Assembly (NCBI RefSeq): GCF_000152945.2
Contig: NC_020830.1
Coordinates: 2,304,501 to 2,368,500, forward strand
Origin: Polaribacter sp. MED152
GTDB taxonomy: Bacteria; Bacteroidota; Bacteroidia; Flavobacteriales; Flavobacteriaceae
Direction: 5' to 3'
DNA: 64,000 bases
The position numbers and the translations under genes were made by a program. Of the stretch, positions 9,194 through 17,275 are shown one piece after another. Under the pieces are notes generated by a model. That model ran no database searches. It was given only the letters and a program-made list of their open reading frames with translations, and had not been told where the DNA came from. Within the stretch, counting starts at the first letter, position 1. Each line of letters starts with the position of its first letter.

Positions 9194-11160
9194 GTACCAA
9201 GAAAAGAAAATTATTACTAACCCTATTTATAGTTATTGCACAATTTAGTATCGGTCAAAATGAACCCTTTTATAAAAGTTATGATTGGGAAAAAAGTCCG
9301 AATTATAAAGTAGATGAGTCAGAGGAAAATATGGTTTCTTTAAAAGAGAAATTAGTAACAGAATTTTTTTATGATGGAGATAATTTTGTGGAATATTTTT
9401 TAGAACATAAAGTACTTTGGTTAAATTCAGATGATGTTATAGAAGACTATAATAAAATTTATTTGCCATTTTCGTCAGATTCAGAACTTCAAATAAACAA
9501 AGCTAGAGTTATAGATGTAAAAGGTAAAATAATAGATTTAGATGAATCTAAGATACTTACTGCAGAAGATGAAGAGTCAGGTAGAACATATAAATACTTC
9601 GCATTTGAAGGTATCACAAAAGGTAGTTTTATTGAGTTTTTATATGTGGTTAAAAGAAGCCCATTATATATGGGTAAAAGAATTACTGTACAAGCATCAT
9701 ATCCAAAAAGTAATGTTCAATTTGATTTATTTTCACCTAACAATTTAATTTTTGACATAAAAACGTATAATGGGGTACCTAGTATTACTGAAGACACAAC
9801 AAATGTCAATAAGAATCATTACAAGCTAAGAATTCCTAAAATTGATAAACTAGAAAACGAATATATGTCTGCATATAATGCTTCTAGAGGTTCCTTAATC
9901 TATAAATTAGATAAAAACACCGCTAATAATAGCAGTAATATTGTTTCTTATGATAAGGTTTCGCAAAATCTGTACGACTATTATTACAAAGATTATTCTA
10001 AAAACACAGTACAGGCAATTAACTCGTTTTTGAAAGAATTAAACATTTCTAGCACTACAGAAGAAGAACAAAAAATAAGGGTTATTGATAATTTTATAAA
10101 ATCGAATGTTTACTCATCAGACATTTATAGTGAGGATTTAGAAAATTTAGATGAAGTATTAAATAAAAAAGTAGCCAATGAAACAGGAGTGCTAAAGTTG
10201 TATTTGGCTTTATTAAGAAGTTTAAATATAAAACACGAACTTGTTTTAACAAGTAATCGAAAAGAGTTAAAGTTTGATAGAAAGTTTGAAGCTAATAATT
10301 TTCTAACCGAGTTTTTAATCTACTTTCCAAAACACAAAAAGTACCTTTCTCCAAATGCCAACAATACTAGATATGGCTTTCCAGCTCCTTTTTATACAGA
10401 TAACTATGGGTTGTTTATTAAAGAGGTTACTGTAGGTGATTTTAAATTTGCCCTTGGTAAAATCAAATATATTAAGCCTGTAAAAGCAGCCATGAATTTG
10501 GATACTATGGTTGTGGATGTTAGTTTCGATGATGAAGATTTAACAACTAACAGTATTCATTTTGAAAGGGCTTTTAATGGTTATTATGCTATGAACATAC
10601 AGCCATTTACTAATTTAATTATAGGTGAAAAAAGGCAAGAATTAATTGACGGAATTTTTGAAAATATCAGTGAGAACATAGAAATCTCAAAAAGTGAAAT
10701 GATAAATGACTCGCCTAATTTATTTGGTGTAAAACCTATAACTTTTATATCAGATTTTTCAAGTAATGATTTTGTAGAAAAAGCAGGAAGAAAATATCTT
10801 TTTAAACTAGGTAAATTAATTGGTGCACAAATGCAGTTATATCAAGAAAAGAAAAGAGTACTTCCTTTAGAGAATGAGTTTCAAAGAAGTTATTTTAGAA
10901 CAATCAATATAAAAATTCCTGAAGGGTATAAGATTACGAATTTAGATGAAATAAACATTAGCAACGTTTATAATTTAAAGGGCAAAGAGTTATTTTCTTT
11001 CAAGTCTTATTATTCTATAGAAGGCAACGTTCTTAAAATTACTGCAGATGAACATTATAGAAAGAATATAGTTGCAGTAGATATTTATGAAGAATATAGA
11101 AAGGTTATTAATAGCGCTGCCGATTTTAATAAAATAGTATTGCTTTTAGAGAAAGAATAA
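9190..11160 (+). CDS. Exported DUF3857 pseudo-transglutaminase paralogue, start codon apparently lost
   Basis: The first ATG of this frame is at 9331 (609 residues), but the frame is open upstream and encodes a good signal peptide: KKRK, a hydrophobic run LLLTLFIVIA, then FSIGQ. It reaches back to an ATA at 9190 that overlaps the previous stop as ATAA. No ATG, GTG or TTG lies in frame between 9190 and 9330, so the natural start is probably this ATA, a mutated ATG. The protein resembles its neighbour (DUF3857-like N-terminus, then a transglutaminase-like fold). At the place aligned with YGDCKD it reads VANETGVL, and no matching His or Asp is evident, so it should be catalytically dead. If translation starts at 9331 the product would stay in the cytoplasm. 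Confidence 0.75.
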   Translation: MSTKKRKLLLTLFIVIAQFSIGQNEPFYKSYDWEKSPNYKVDESEENMVSLKEKLVTEFFYDGDNFVEYFLEHKVLWLNSDDVIEDYNKIYLPFSSDSELQINKARVIDVKGKIIDLDESKILTAEDEESGRTYKYFAFEGITKGSFIEFLYVVKRSPLYMGKRITVQASYPKSNVQFDLFSPNNLIFDIKTYNGVPSITEDTTNVNKNHYKLRIPKIDKLENEYMSAYNASRGSLIYKLDKNTANNSSNIVSYDKVSQNLYDYYYKDYSKNTVQAINSFLKELNISSTTEEEQKIRVIDNFIKSNVYSSDIYSEDLENLDEVLNKKVANETGVLKLYLALLRSLNIKHELVLTSNRKELKFDRKFEANNFLTEFLIYFPKHKKYLSPNANNTRYGFPAPFYTDNYGLFIKEVTVGDFKFALGKIKYIKPVKAAMNLDTMVVDVSFDDEDLTTNSIHFERAFNGYYAMNIQPFTNLIIGEKRQELIDGIFENISENIEISKSEMINDSPNLFGVKPITFISDFSSNDFVEKAGRKYLFKLGKLIGAQMQLYQEKKRVLPLENEFQRSYFRTINIKIPEGYKITNLDEINISNVYNLKGKELFSFKSYYSIEGNVLKITADEHYRKNIVAVDIYEEYRKVINSAADFNKIVLLLEKE

Positions 11161-11174
11161 TGGCAAGTAGAAAA

Positions 11175-11206
11175 ACAAAAAACCTCGCAAATTGCGAGGT
11201 TTTTTT
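11175..11206. terminator. Bidirectional terminator between the pseudo-transglutaminase gene and tsf
   Basis: The inverted repeat AACCTCGCAA / TTGCGAGGTT at 11181-11201 has an A tract on its left and a T tract on its right. It can therefore end transcription from both converging sides. Confidence 0.85.
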
Positions 11207-11227
11207 ATTTGTATTTTAAAATAGAAT

Positions 11228-12199
11228 CTATCCTAAAGTTACTCTTTTAAAAGATGATATTTCAACATCACCATACGTGTTTACGTAGTCCGCAACATTT
11301 TTCTTTTCATCTTTAATAAAAGTTTGGTCTAATAAACACTGCTCCATATCTAAAGTAGTATTATCAGCAACGAATCTTTCCATTTTTCCTGGTAAAATTC
11401 TATCCCAAATTTGCTCTGGTTTTCCTTCAGCAGCTAATTGTGCTTTTGCATCAGCTTCAGCTTGCGCTAAAACCTCAGGAGTTAATTGAGATCTAGAAAT
11501 AAATTGAGGTACATTTTTTAATGTTTTACCTAATCTACCTAACTCAATATTATCTTTTTCAATAACTGCAATTCTAGCTTCTGTTTCAGCAGCTACATAC
11601 GCAGGATCAAAATCTTTGTAAGATAAAGTTGTTGCTCCCATAGATGCTACTTGCATAGCAACGTCTTTCGCTAAAGTTTCAGCATTATCTACAACAGCAG
11701 ATAAACCTACTAAAGCAGCAATTTTACCAATGTGAGTATAAGCACCAACATAAGCAGCTTTAACTTTTTCAAAAGCAGTAATTTCTAATTTTTCACCAAT
11801 TACACCAGTTTGTTCAACTAATTTATCAGCAACAGTCATACCACCAAAATCAGCAGCTAAGAAATCTTCTTTGTTGTCATAGTTTAAAGCGATATCTGCG
11901 AATTCACCTCCTAAAGCAACAAACTTTTCGTTTTTACCAACAAAGTCAGTTTCACAAGCTAAAACAATGGCAACACCTTCTGTTTTGTCATCGTTTATTC
12001 TTGTAACAGCAACACCTTCTGTAGATTCTCTATCAGCTCTTTTTGCTGCAATTTTCTGTCCTTTCTTACGTAAAACGTCAATTGCTTGATCAAAATCACC
12101 ACCTGCTTCAACTAATGCCTTTTTACAGTCCATCATTCCAGCTCCAGTAGCTTCTCTTAATTTTTTAACATCAGCAGCACTTACTTTTACTGTTCCCAT
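11228..12199 (-). CDS. tsf: Translation elongation factor Ts
   Basis: This 323-residue protein is the nucleotide exchange factor that regenerates EF-Tu-GTP. The N-terminal UBA-like helical domain (about 5-45) contains LREATGAGMMDCKKAL, the family signature. The EF-Tu contact motif CETDFVGKN follows near residue 80, and the dimerisation domain after it. The protein is somewhat longer than the E. coli one, as is normal in Bacteroidota. It is last in the minus-strand cluster rplM-rpsI-rpsB-tsf, 26 bases after rpsB, and is followed by the bidirectional terminator at 11175-11206. Confidence 0.98.
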   Translation of the reverse strand: MGTVKVSAADVKKLREATGAGMMDCKKALVEAGGDFDQAIDVLRKKGQKIAAKRADRESTEGVAVTRINDDKTEGVAIVLACETDFVGKNEKFVALGGEFADIALNYDNKEDFLAADFGGMTVADKLVEQTGVIGEKLEITAFEKVKAAYVGAYTHIGKIAALVGLSAVVDNAETLAKDVAMQVASMGATTLSYKDFDPAYVAAETEARIAVIEKDNIELGRLGKTLKNVPQFISRSQLTPEVLAQAEADAKAQLAAEGKPEQIWDRILPGKMERFVADNTTLDMEQCLLDQTFIKDEKKNVADYVNTYGDVEISSFKRVTLG

Positions 12200-12225
12200 G
12201 TTATGTTATAATTTAAAAGTTAAAC

Positions 12226-13086
12226 TTATTTTTTTTCTTCAGCTTTTTCTTCAGCTTTCGCTTCTTTAGCTGTTGTTGTTCCTTCTGTTGTATTTACTAC
12301 AGCTTCTTCTAAATTAGGCTTCTCAGCTTTTACAGCATCCTTTGCAGGTGCTTTTTCTTTTTTAGGAGCTTTAGTTTCTTTACCTTTTTCTTTGTCTGCT
12401 TTTCTTTCAGATAAACCTTCAGCAATTGCATCGGTTACAAAACCTAAAACTTTATCAATAGATTTAGAAGCATCGTCATTGGCAGGAATTACATAATCTA
12501 CTAATCTTGGATCAGAGTTTGTATCTACCATTGCAAAAATTGGAATATTTAATTTTTGAGCTTCTGCTACAGCAATGTGTTCTTTTTTAATATCGATTAC
12601 AAATAAAGCACCAGGTAAACGAGTCATATCAGAGATAGAACCTAAATTCTTTTCTAATTTTTCTCTTTGACGATTAATTTGTAATTTTTCTCTTTTTGAT
12701 AATGCATCAAAAGAACCATCTTGCTTCATTCTATCAATAGAAGCCATTTTCTTAACAGCTTTTCTAATAGTAACAAAGTTAGTTAACATACCACCTGGCC
12801 ATCTTTCTGTGATGTAAGGCATGTTTACCGCTTTTGCTTTTTCAGCAACGATATCTTTTGCTTGCTTTTTTGTAGCAACAAATAAAATTTTACGTCCAGA
12901 GTTAGCAATCTTTTTTAAAGCTTCTGAAGTCTCTTCTATTTTAGCTGCAGTTTTATACAAATCAATGATGTGTACACCATTTCTTTCTGTATAAATATAA
13001 GGAGCCATGTTAGGGTTCCATTTTCTAGTTAAGTGTCCAAAATGAACACCACTATCTAGTAATTCTTGAATGTTTATGTTTGCCAT
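12226..13086 (-). CDS. rpsB: 30S ribosomal protein S2
   Basis: This 286-residue protein of the small ribosomal subunit has the N-terminal signature LLDSGVHFGHLTRKWNP and the internal segment PGALFVIDIKKEHIA. About 60 C-terminal residues (from about 225) are a low-complexity Lys/Glu/Ala-rich tail that E. coli S2 lacks; such tails occur in flavobacterial S2. It is paired with tsf in the usual bacterial order. The 153-base gap back to rpsI holds a perfect palindrome (13215-13234), so rpsB-tsf may have its own leader or attenuation site. Confidence 0.98.
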   Translation of the reverse strand: MANINIQELLDSGVHFGHLTRKWNPNMAPYIYTERNGVHIIDLYKTAAKIEETSEALKKIANSGRKILFVATKKQAKDIVAEKAKAVNMPYITERWPGGMLTNFVTIRKAVKKMASIDRMKQDGSFDALSKREKLQINRQREKLEKNLGSISDMTRLPGALFVIDIKKEHIAVAEAQKLNIPIFAMVDTNSDPRLVDYVIPANDDASKSIDKVLGFVTDAIAEGLSERKADKEKGKETKAPKKEKAPAKDAVKAEKPNLEEAVVNTTEGTTTAKEAKAEEKAEEKK

Positions 13087-13214
13087 CTTTTAAAATGTGT
13101 TTACTTTCTGTTTTGAAATCAATAACTAAGTAGTCTTTCGAGTCTTAATTATTTAGATACTAAACTGTTTATATTTATATAATTGTAATAATAACAGTTC
13201 TCAAAGAAAATACC

Positions 13215-13234
13215 TTGCAGAATAAATTCTGCAA
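13215..13234. repeat. Perfect 9-bp palindrome between rpsI and rpsB
   Basis: TTGCAGAAT and ATTCTGCAA flank two bases, a perfect inverted repeat 6 bases after the rpsI stop. Reading in the gene direction it is followed by GGTATTTTC, a poor T tract. It could be a weak terminator or attenuator for rplM-rpsI, or a protein-binding or leader element for rpsB. Confidence 0.5.
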
Positions 13235-13239
13235 AAATA

Positions 13240-13626
13240 TTAACGTTTCGAGAATTGGAATTTTTTACGTGCTTTCTTCTGACCAAATTTCTTACGTTCA
13301 ACCATTCTTGGGTCTCTCGTTAATAATCCTTCTGGTTTTAAGACAGCTCTATGATCTTCGTTAATAGAAACTAAAGCTCTTGTAATTGCTAAACGAATAG
13401 CTTCAGCTTGTCCAGTAACTCCACCACCATAAACATTAACCTTAATATCGTAAGATTCTAAGTTTTCTGTTAACATTAAAGGTTGTTGAACTTTATACTG
13501 TAAAGTACCTGTAGTAAAGTAACTTTTATAGTCTTTTTTATTTACAGTGATGTTACCTTTACCTTCTGAAAGATAAATACGAGCAACAGCTGTTTTTCTT
13601 CTACCGATTTTGTGTACTATATCCAT
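13240..13626 (-). CDS. rpsI: 30S ribosomal protein S9
   Basis: This 128-residue protein of the small subunit has the standard start region HKIGRRKTAVARIYLSEGKG. Its basic C-terminal tail ends KKARKKFQFSKR, and the final Arg contacts P-site tRNA in the family. Its ATG overlaps the rplM stop (TAATG), which is the usual rplM-rpsI coupling. Length is normal. Confidence 0.98.
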   Translation of the reverse strand: MDIVHKIGRRKTAVARIYLSEGKGNITVNKKDYKSYFTTGTLQYKVQQPLMLTENLESYDIKVNVYGGGVTGQAEAIRLAITRALVSINEDHRAVLKPEGLLTRDPRMVERKKFGQKKARKKFQFSKR

Positions 13627-14081
13627 TATTTGTAATCGTTAAGGTTAATAGCTTTAGGTTCTTGACCTGCGTGTTTGTGCTCACCACCTGCATATACATA
13701 CAGGTTTCTGTATAAAGCACTACCTAATGTATTTTTAGGTAACATTCCTTTTACTGCTTTCTCGATTAATCTTGTAGGATCTTTCTCGAACATTTCTGTT
13801 GCAGTTAACGATCTTTGACCACCTGGATAACCTGTGTGACGAATGTAAGACTTGTCTCTCATCTTGTTTCCAGTTAGTACAATTTTTTCTGCGTTGATAA
13901 TAACCACGTTATCTCCACAATCTACGTGAGGAGTATAATTTGGTTTGTATTTACCTCTAATTAGCTTAGCTACTTTAGAAGCTAGACGACCCAACGTTTG
14001 CCCGTCCGCATCAACTAAAACCCACTCCTTGTTTACGGTAGCTGCGTTTGCTGATACTGTTTTGTAACTTAATGTGTTCAT
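13626..14081 (-). CDS. rplM: 50S ribosomal protein L13
   Basis: This 151-residue protein of the large subunit is an early assembly component. Family motifs are present: WVLVDADGQTLGRLAS, GDNVVIINAEKI and KGMLPKNTLG. It is the first gene of the minus-strand cluster rplM-rpsI-rpsB-tsf. A well-formed promoter lies just upstream (14140-14170, minus strand), leaving a leader of about 50 bases. One-base overlap with rpsI suggests coupled translation. Confidence 0.98.
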   Translation of the reverse strand: MNTLSYKTVSANAATVNKEWVLVDADGQTLGRLASKVAKLIRGKYKPNYTPHVDCGDNVVIINAEKIVLTGNKMRDKSYIRHTGYPGGQRSLTATEMFEKDPTRLIEKAVKGMLPKNTLGSALYRNLYVYAGGEHKHAGQEPKAINLNDYK

Positions 14082-14139
14082 AATTACACTATTAGTTTTT
14101 GTTCAATTAATAATATTTGTTTTCCTTAAAAAAGGAGTG

Positions 14140-14170
14140 CAAATGTAAGGAGATTTATTTGATTGACAAA
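14140..14170 (-). promoter_or_regulatory. Bacteroidota-type promoter of rplM-rpsI
   Basis: On the minus strand TTTG (14167-14170), 19 bases, then TACATTTG (14140-14147) match the -33 TTTG / -7 TAnnTTTG consensus exactly. The expected transcript start is near 14134, about 50 bases before the rplM ATG. Confidence 0.75.
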
Positions 14171-14254
14171 TAGCACTTTAATATATTTTTTGGGAATTCT
14201 TTTTTCATTTGTAAATCTTAAAATAATTAACATAAACTTAAGAAAATAGAGAGG

Positions 14255-14262
14255 TATTTTTG
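14255..14262 (+). promoter_or_regulatory. -7 promoter box for the DUF5916 gene
   Basis: TATTTTTG is an exact TAnnTTTG match 57 bases before the ATG at 14320. No clear -33 element was seen at the expected spacing. Confidence 0.45.
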
Positions 14263-14319
14263 CACTTGAATTCAGGAGTTTTTTTTCATCAGAAATTTTA
14301 TAAAATTTAAGGCAATTAA

Positions 14320-16944
14320 ATGGGGAAATTTTTACTTTTTTTATCAGTGATAGCAGTTTTTTCAGCAAAGATTAATGCTCAAGATAATTCCACTACTAAA
14401 ATTCCGAAAAGAATATACACCACCAAAAAACTTATTGAAAAACCAATTATTGATGGTGATGTTTCTGATGCTGCTTGGGATGTTGTAGAATGGTCTACCG
14501 ACTTTACAGAAAAAGATCCAGATGAAGGCACAGATCCTGCACATCAAACAATGTTTAAAGTTATGTATGATGATAAATATCTTTACGTTGCTTTGCGTGC
14601 TTGGGATGCAAACCCTGAATTAATTCAAGAAAGACTTAGTAGAAGAGATGGTTTTGCAGGAGATAGAATTAATGTAATTATTGATAGTTATCATGATAAA
14701 AGAACTGCCTTTGTTTTTACAACAACTGCAGCTGGTGTTAAAGGTGAAGAATTTGCCTCTCAAAATGGGGAAAATTGGGATGACAGTTGGAATCCAATAT
14801 GGTATACAGATGCCAAAGTAGATGATAAAGGATGGACAGCTGAAATGAAAATTCCTTTTAGTCAATTACGATTTGGGAAAGCAAAAGAACAAATTTGGGG
14901 TTTTAACGTTAATAGAACCATTTTTAGGCTGCAAGAAAGATCTTTGTGGCAAAGAATTCCTAACGATCAAGCAGGTTTTATAAGTGAAGCAGGTGAATTG
15001 CATGGGTTAAAAGATTTAAAGGCGCAAAAGCAATTAGAGATTCAGCCATTTACGGTCATGCAATACGATACTTATCCTCCAGAAGCTGGCAATCCTTTTC
15101 GAACAGGAAGCGATTTTAAATTCAATGCAGGTTTAGATGCAAAAATTGGTATTACTAACGATCTTACCTTAGATTTAACTGTTAATCCTGATTTTGGTCA
15201 GGTAGAAGCAGATCCAGGAGCAATTGCTTTAGATGGTTTTCAGATATTTTTTAGAGAGCAAAGACCATTTTTTGTAGAAAACAGCAATATTTTCGATTAT
15301 GAATTTGCTAATGGTAGAGATAATCTTTTCTATAGTAGAAGAATAGGTAGAAATCCTCATAGAAGTGCAAACCTTGCTTTTGGTGAATATGCAAATGAAC
15401 CACAAAATTCAAGAATATTAGGAGCTGCAAAGTTTTCTGGAAAAACTAGAGATGGCTGGTCTATAGGAGTTTTAGAAAGTGTAACTGGAAATGAGTTTGC
15501 AGAGATTCGAGAAGTTAATGGTGGCACAAGAGAAGAAATTGTAGAACCTTTAACCAATTATTTTGTAACCCGAGTTCAGAAAGATTTTAATGAAAGAAAC
15601 TCTTTTATTGGTGGTATTTTTACAGCTACAAATAGACATTTAGATGGCGATTTTAATGAGTTGCACAAAGCGGCATATTCAGGAGGTATCGATTTTCAGC
15701 ACAACTGGCACAATAGAGATTATTATTTAGATGGTAATGTAATAATGAGCCATGTTTTAGGAAGTACAGAAGCTATCACTCAAACCCAAACTACATTAAG
15801 ACATAATTTTCAGAGAGTAGATGCTACTCATGTTTCTGTAGATCCTAATAAAACGTCATTAACTGGTACAGGGGGTAGAATAGAGTTAGGTAAAAACGGA
15901 GGTGGAAATTGGAGGTTTAATGGTGGTGCAATTTGGAGGTCTCCAGAGCTAGAGTTAAACGATGTTGGTTTTTTAAGACGAACAGATGAGATTATTCAAT
16001 TTGGAAACCTTAGTTATTTATGGCAAGTGCCAACAGAAACTTACAGAAATATCAATGCCAGATTTGAGCAAGGTACATTTTATGATTTTCAAGGCAATTT
16101 AAATAGAATTCGATTCGAAGTTCAGGGTAATGTTAATTGGATCAACAATTGGTCAACAGAAATTGGTTATGGTTTAAATACTCATTTTTATGATAATTTC
16201 TTTTTAAGAGGTGGTCCTAGATTTAGAAGACCAAATACTGGTTTTGCTTATTTATTTTTCAATTCTGATAGGAGCAGAATGTTTAGTTTTACTTTAGGAT
16301 ATTCAAATAGACATAGCCAAGAAGATGTAACCTCTAGAGATCGATTTGTTATCAGAACAAATTATCAGCCTTTCGATGCTTTTAGCATGTCTTTAAATAT
16401 AGAGTATGCTAATTTATATGATGCTACTCAATATGTTACCGAAACTAATTTTAACACTGATGCAAGATATATTTTAGGAGAAATTCAAAACCAAACATTA
16501 ACAACTACACTTCGTTTAAATTATAGCTTTACACCAAATATTTCTTTACAATTTTATGGTCAACCTTTTATTTCTAAAGGACGATTTACAGATTTAAATT
16601 ATGTAGTAAATCCTATTGCAAATAGTATTAATGATAGAATTTCTATTTACGATTCGAATCAAATAAGTACTCAAAATGAGACCTATTTAATTGATGAAAA
16701 TAGAGATGGAACCACAGATTACAGTTTCGAAAATCCAGATTTTTCTTTTGTACAACTTCAAACTAACTTAGTAGCAAGATGGGAATATATACCAGGTTCA
16801 GAGTTGTTTTTTGTTTGGGCAAGAGGATCTGTAGGTAGTGTTGATCCTGCCAATGATTTAGTAGATAGTGTTTCCAATCAAGTTTTTGAAGCGCCAGCTA
16901 ACGATACTTTTTTAATTAAGGCTACCTATAGATTTGCTAGGTAA
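14320..16944 (+). CDS. DUF5916 outer-membrane protein with CBM9-like N-terminal domain
   Basis: This 874-residue protein has a signal peptide (FLLFLSVIAVFSAKINAQ, about 1-21). Residues about 35-235 resemble a family 9 carbohydrate-binding (DOMON-like) module: PIIDGDVSDAAWD near the start and WTAEMKIPFSQLRFG near its end. The rest is rich in alternating aromatic beta-strands and ends in ATYRFAR, typical of an outer-membrane beta-barrel with a terminal aromatic strand. The family (DUF5916) is common in Bacteroidota and has no established function; a role in binding or import of a glycan or related ligand is inference. The stop lies 3 bases from the stop of the converging lipoprotein gene, with no terminator between. 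Confidence 0.88.
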   Translation: MGKFLLFLSVIAVFSAKINAQDNSTTKIPKRIYTTKKLIEKPIIDGDVSDAAWDVVEWSTDFTEKDPDEGTDPAHQTMFKVMYDDKYLYVALRAWDANPELIQERLSRRDGFAGDRINVIIDSYHDKRTAFVFTTTAAGVKGEEFASQNGENWDDSWNPIWYTDAKVDDKGWTAEMKIPFSQLRFGKAKEQIWGFNVNRTIFRLQERSLWQRIPNDQAGFISEAGELHGLKDLKAQKQLEIQPFTVMQYDTYPPEAGNPFRTGSDFKFNAGLDAKIGITNDLTLDLTVNPDFGQVEADPGAIALDGFQIFFREQRPFFVENSNIFDYEFANGRDNLFYSRRIGRNPHRSANLAFGEYANEPQNSRILGAAKFSGKTRDGWSIGVLESVTGNEFAEIREVNGGTREEIVEPLTNYFVTRVQKDFNERNSFIGGIFTATNRHLDGDFNELHKAAYSGGIDFQHNWHNRDYYLDGNVIMSHVLGSTEAITQTQTTLRHNFQRVDATHVSVDPNKTSLTGTGGRIELGKNGGGNWRFNGGAIWRSPELELNDVGFLRRTDEIIQFGNLSYLWQVPTETYRNINARFEQGTFYDFQGNLNRIRFEVQGNVNWINNWSTEIGYGLNTHFYDNFFLRGGPRFRRPNTGFAYLFFNSDRSRMFSFTLGYSNRHSQEDVTSRDRFVIRTNYQPFDAFSMSLNIEYANLYDATQYVTETNFNTDARYILGEIQNQTLTTTLRLNYSFTPNISLQFYGQPFISKGRFTDLNYVVNPIANSINDRISIYDSNQISTQNETYLIDENRDGTTDYSFENPDFSFVQLQTNLVARWEYIPGSELFFVWARGSVGSVDPANDLVDSVSNQVFEAPANDTFLIKATYRFAR

Positions 16945-16947
16945 TTA

Positions 16948-17253
16948 TTAATCTACCATTATTATAGAACTTGCAACAAACCTATCATTTTCTATAACAC
17001 CTTTAATTTTGGCGGTTCTAACAACGTTGCAAAATCCAGTCTTTTCATCATGGGCATCACCAAAATCATCAATTCCAAAACCATCAACAAAATAAGGTTT
17101 GTCTAAAACTTTAACAGCCAAACTACAGCCTTCTTCTGAGTCTAACTCAAACATGCATTGGCCGCAAGCAATAGGTGCTTCTAAAACACTAACTTTTGAT
17201 TTTTGATTACAAGCTAATAAAGCTATAAAGCTTAAAATGATTATTTTTTTCAT
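16948..17253 (-). CDS. Small Cys-containing lipoprotein, DUF6370-like
   Basis: This 101-residue protein has a short signal peptide ending in the lipobox LLAC (C15). The mature part has CGQC, an EEGC segment and FCNVV, so four cysteines could bind a metal or form disulfides. It resembles the small Bacteroidota family DUF6370; that assignment is from memory. It lies 22 bases downstream of glnS on the same strand, so it is probably co-transcribed, though a link to tRNA charging is unlikely. The function is unknown. Confidence 0.75.
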   Translation of the reverse strand: MKKIIILSFIALLACNQKSKVSVLEAPIACGQCMFELDSEEGCSLAVKVLDKPYFVDGFGIDDFGDAHDEKTGFCNVVRTAKIKGVIENDRFVASSIIMVD

Positions 17254-17275
17254 AAAACAAATGCAATTTAAATAC

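Noticed and set aside
14126..14368. Minus-strand frame of 80 codons between rplM and the DUF5916 gene
   Set aside because: It overlaps the DUF5916 signal peptide and the rplM promoter; the translation is low-complexity Lys/Leu/Phe.
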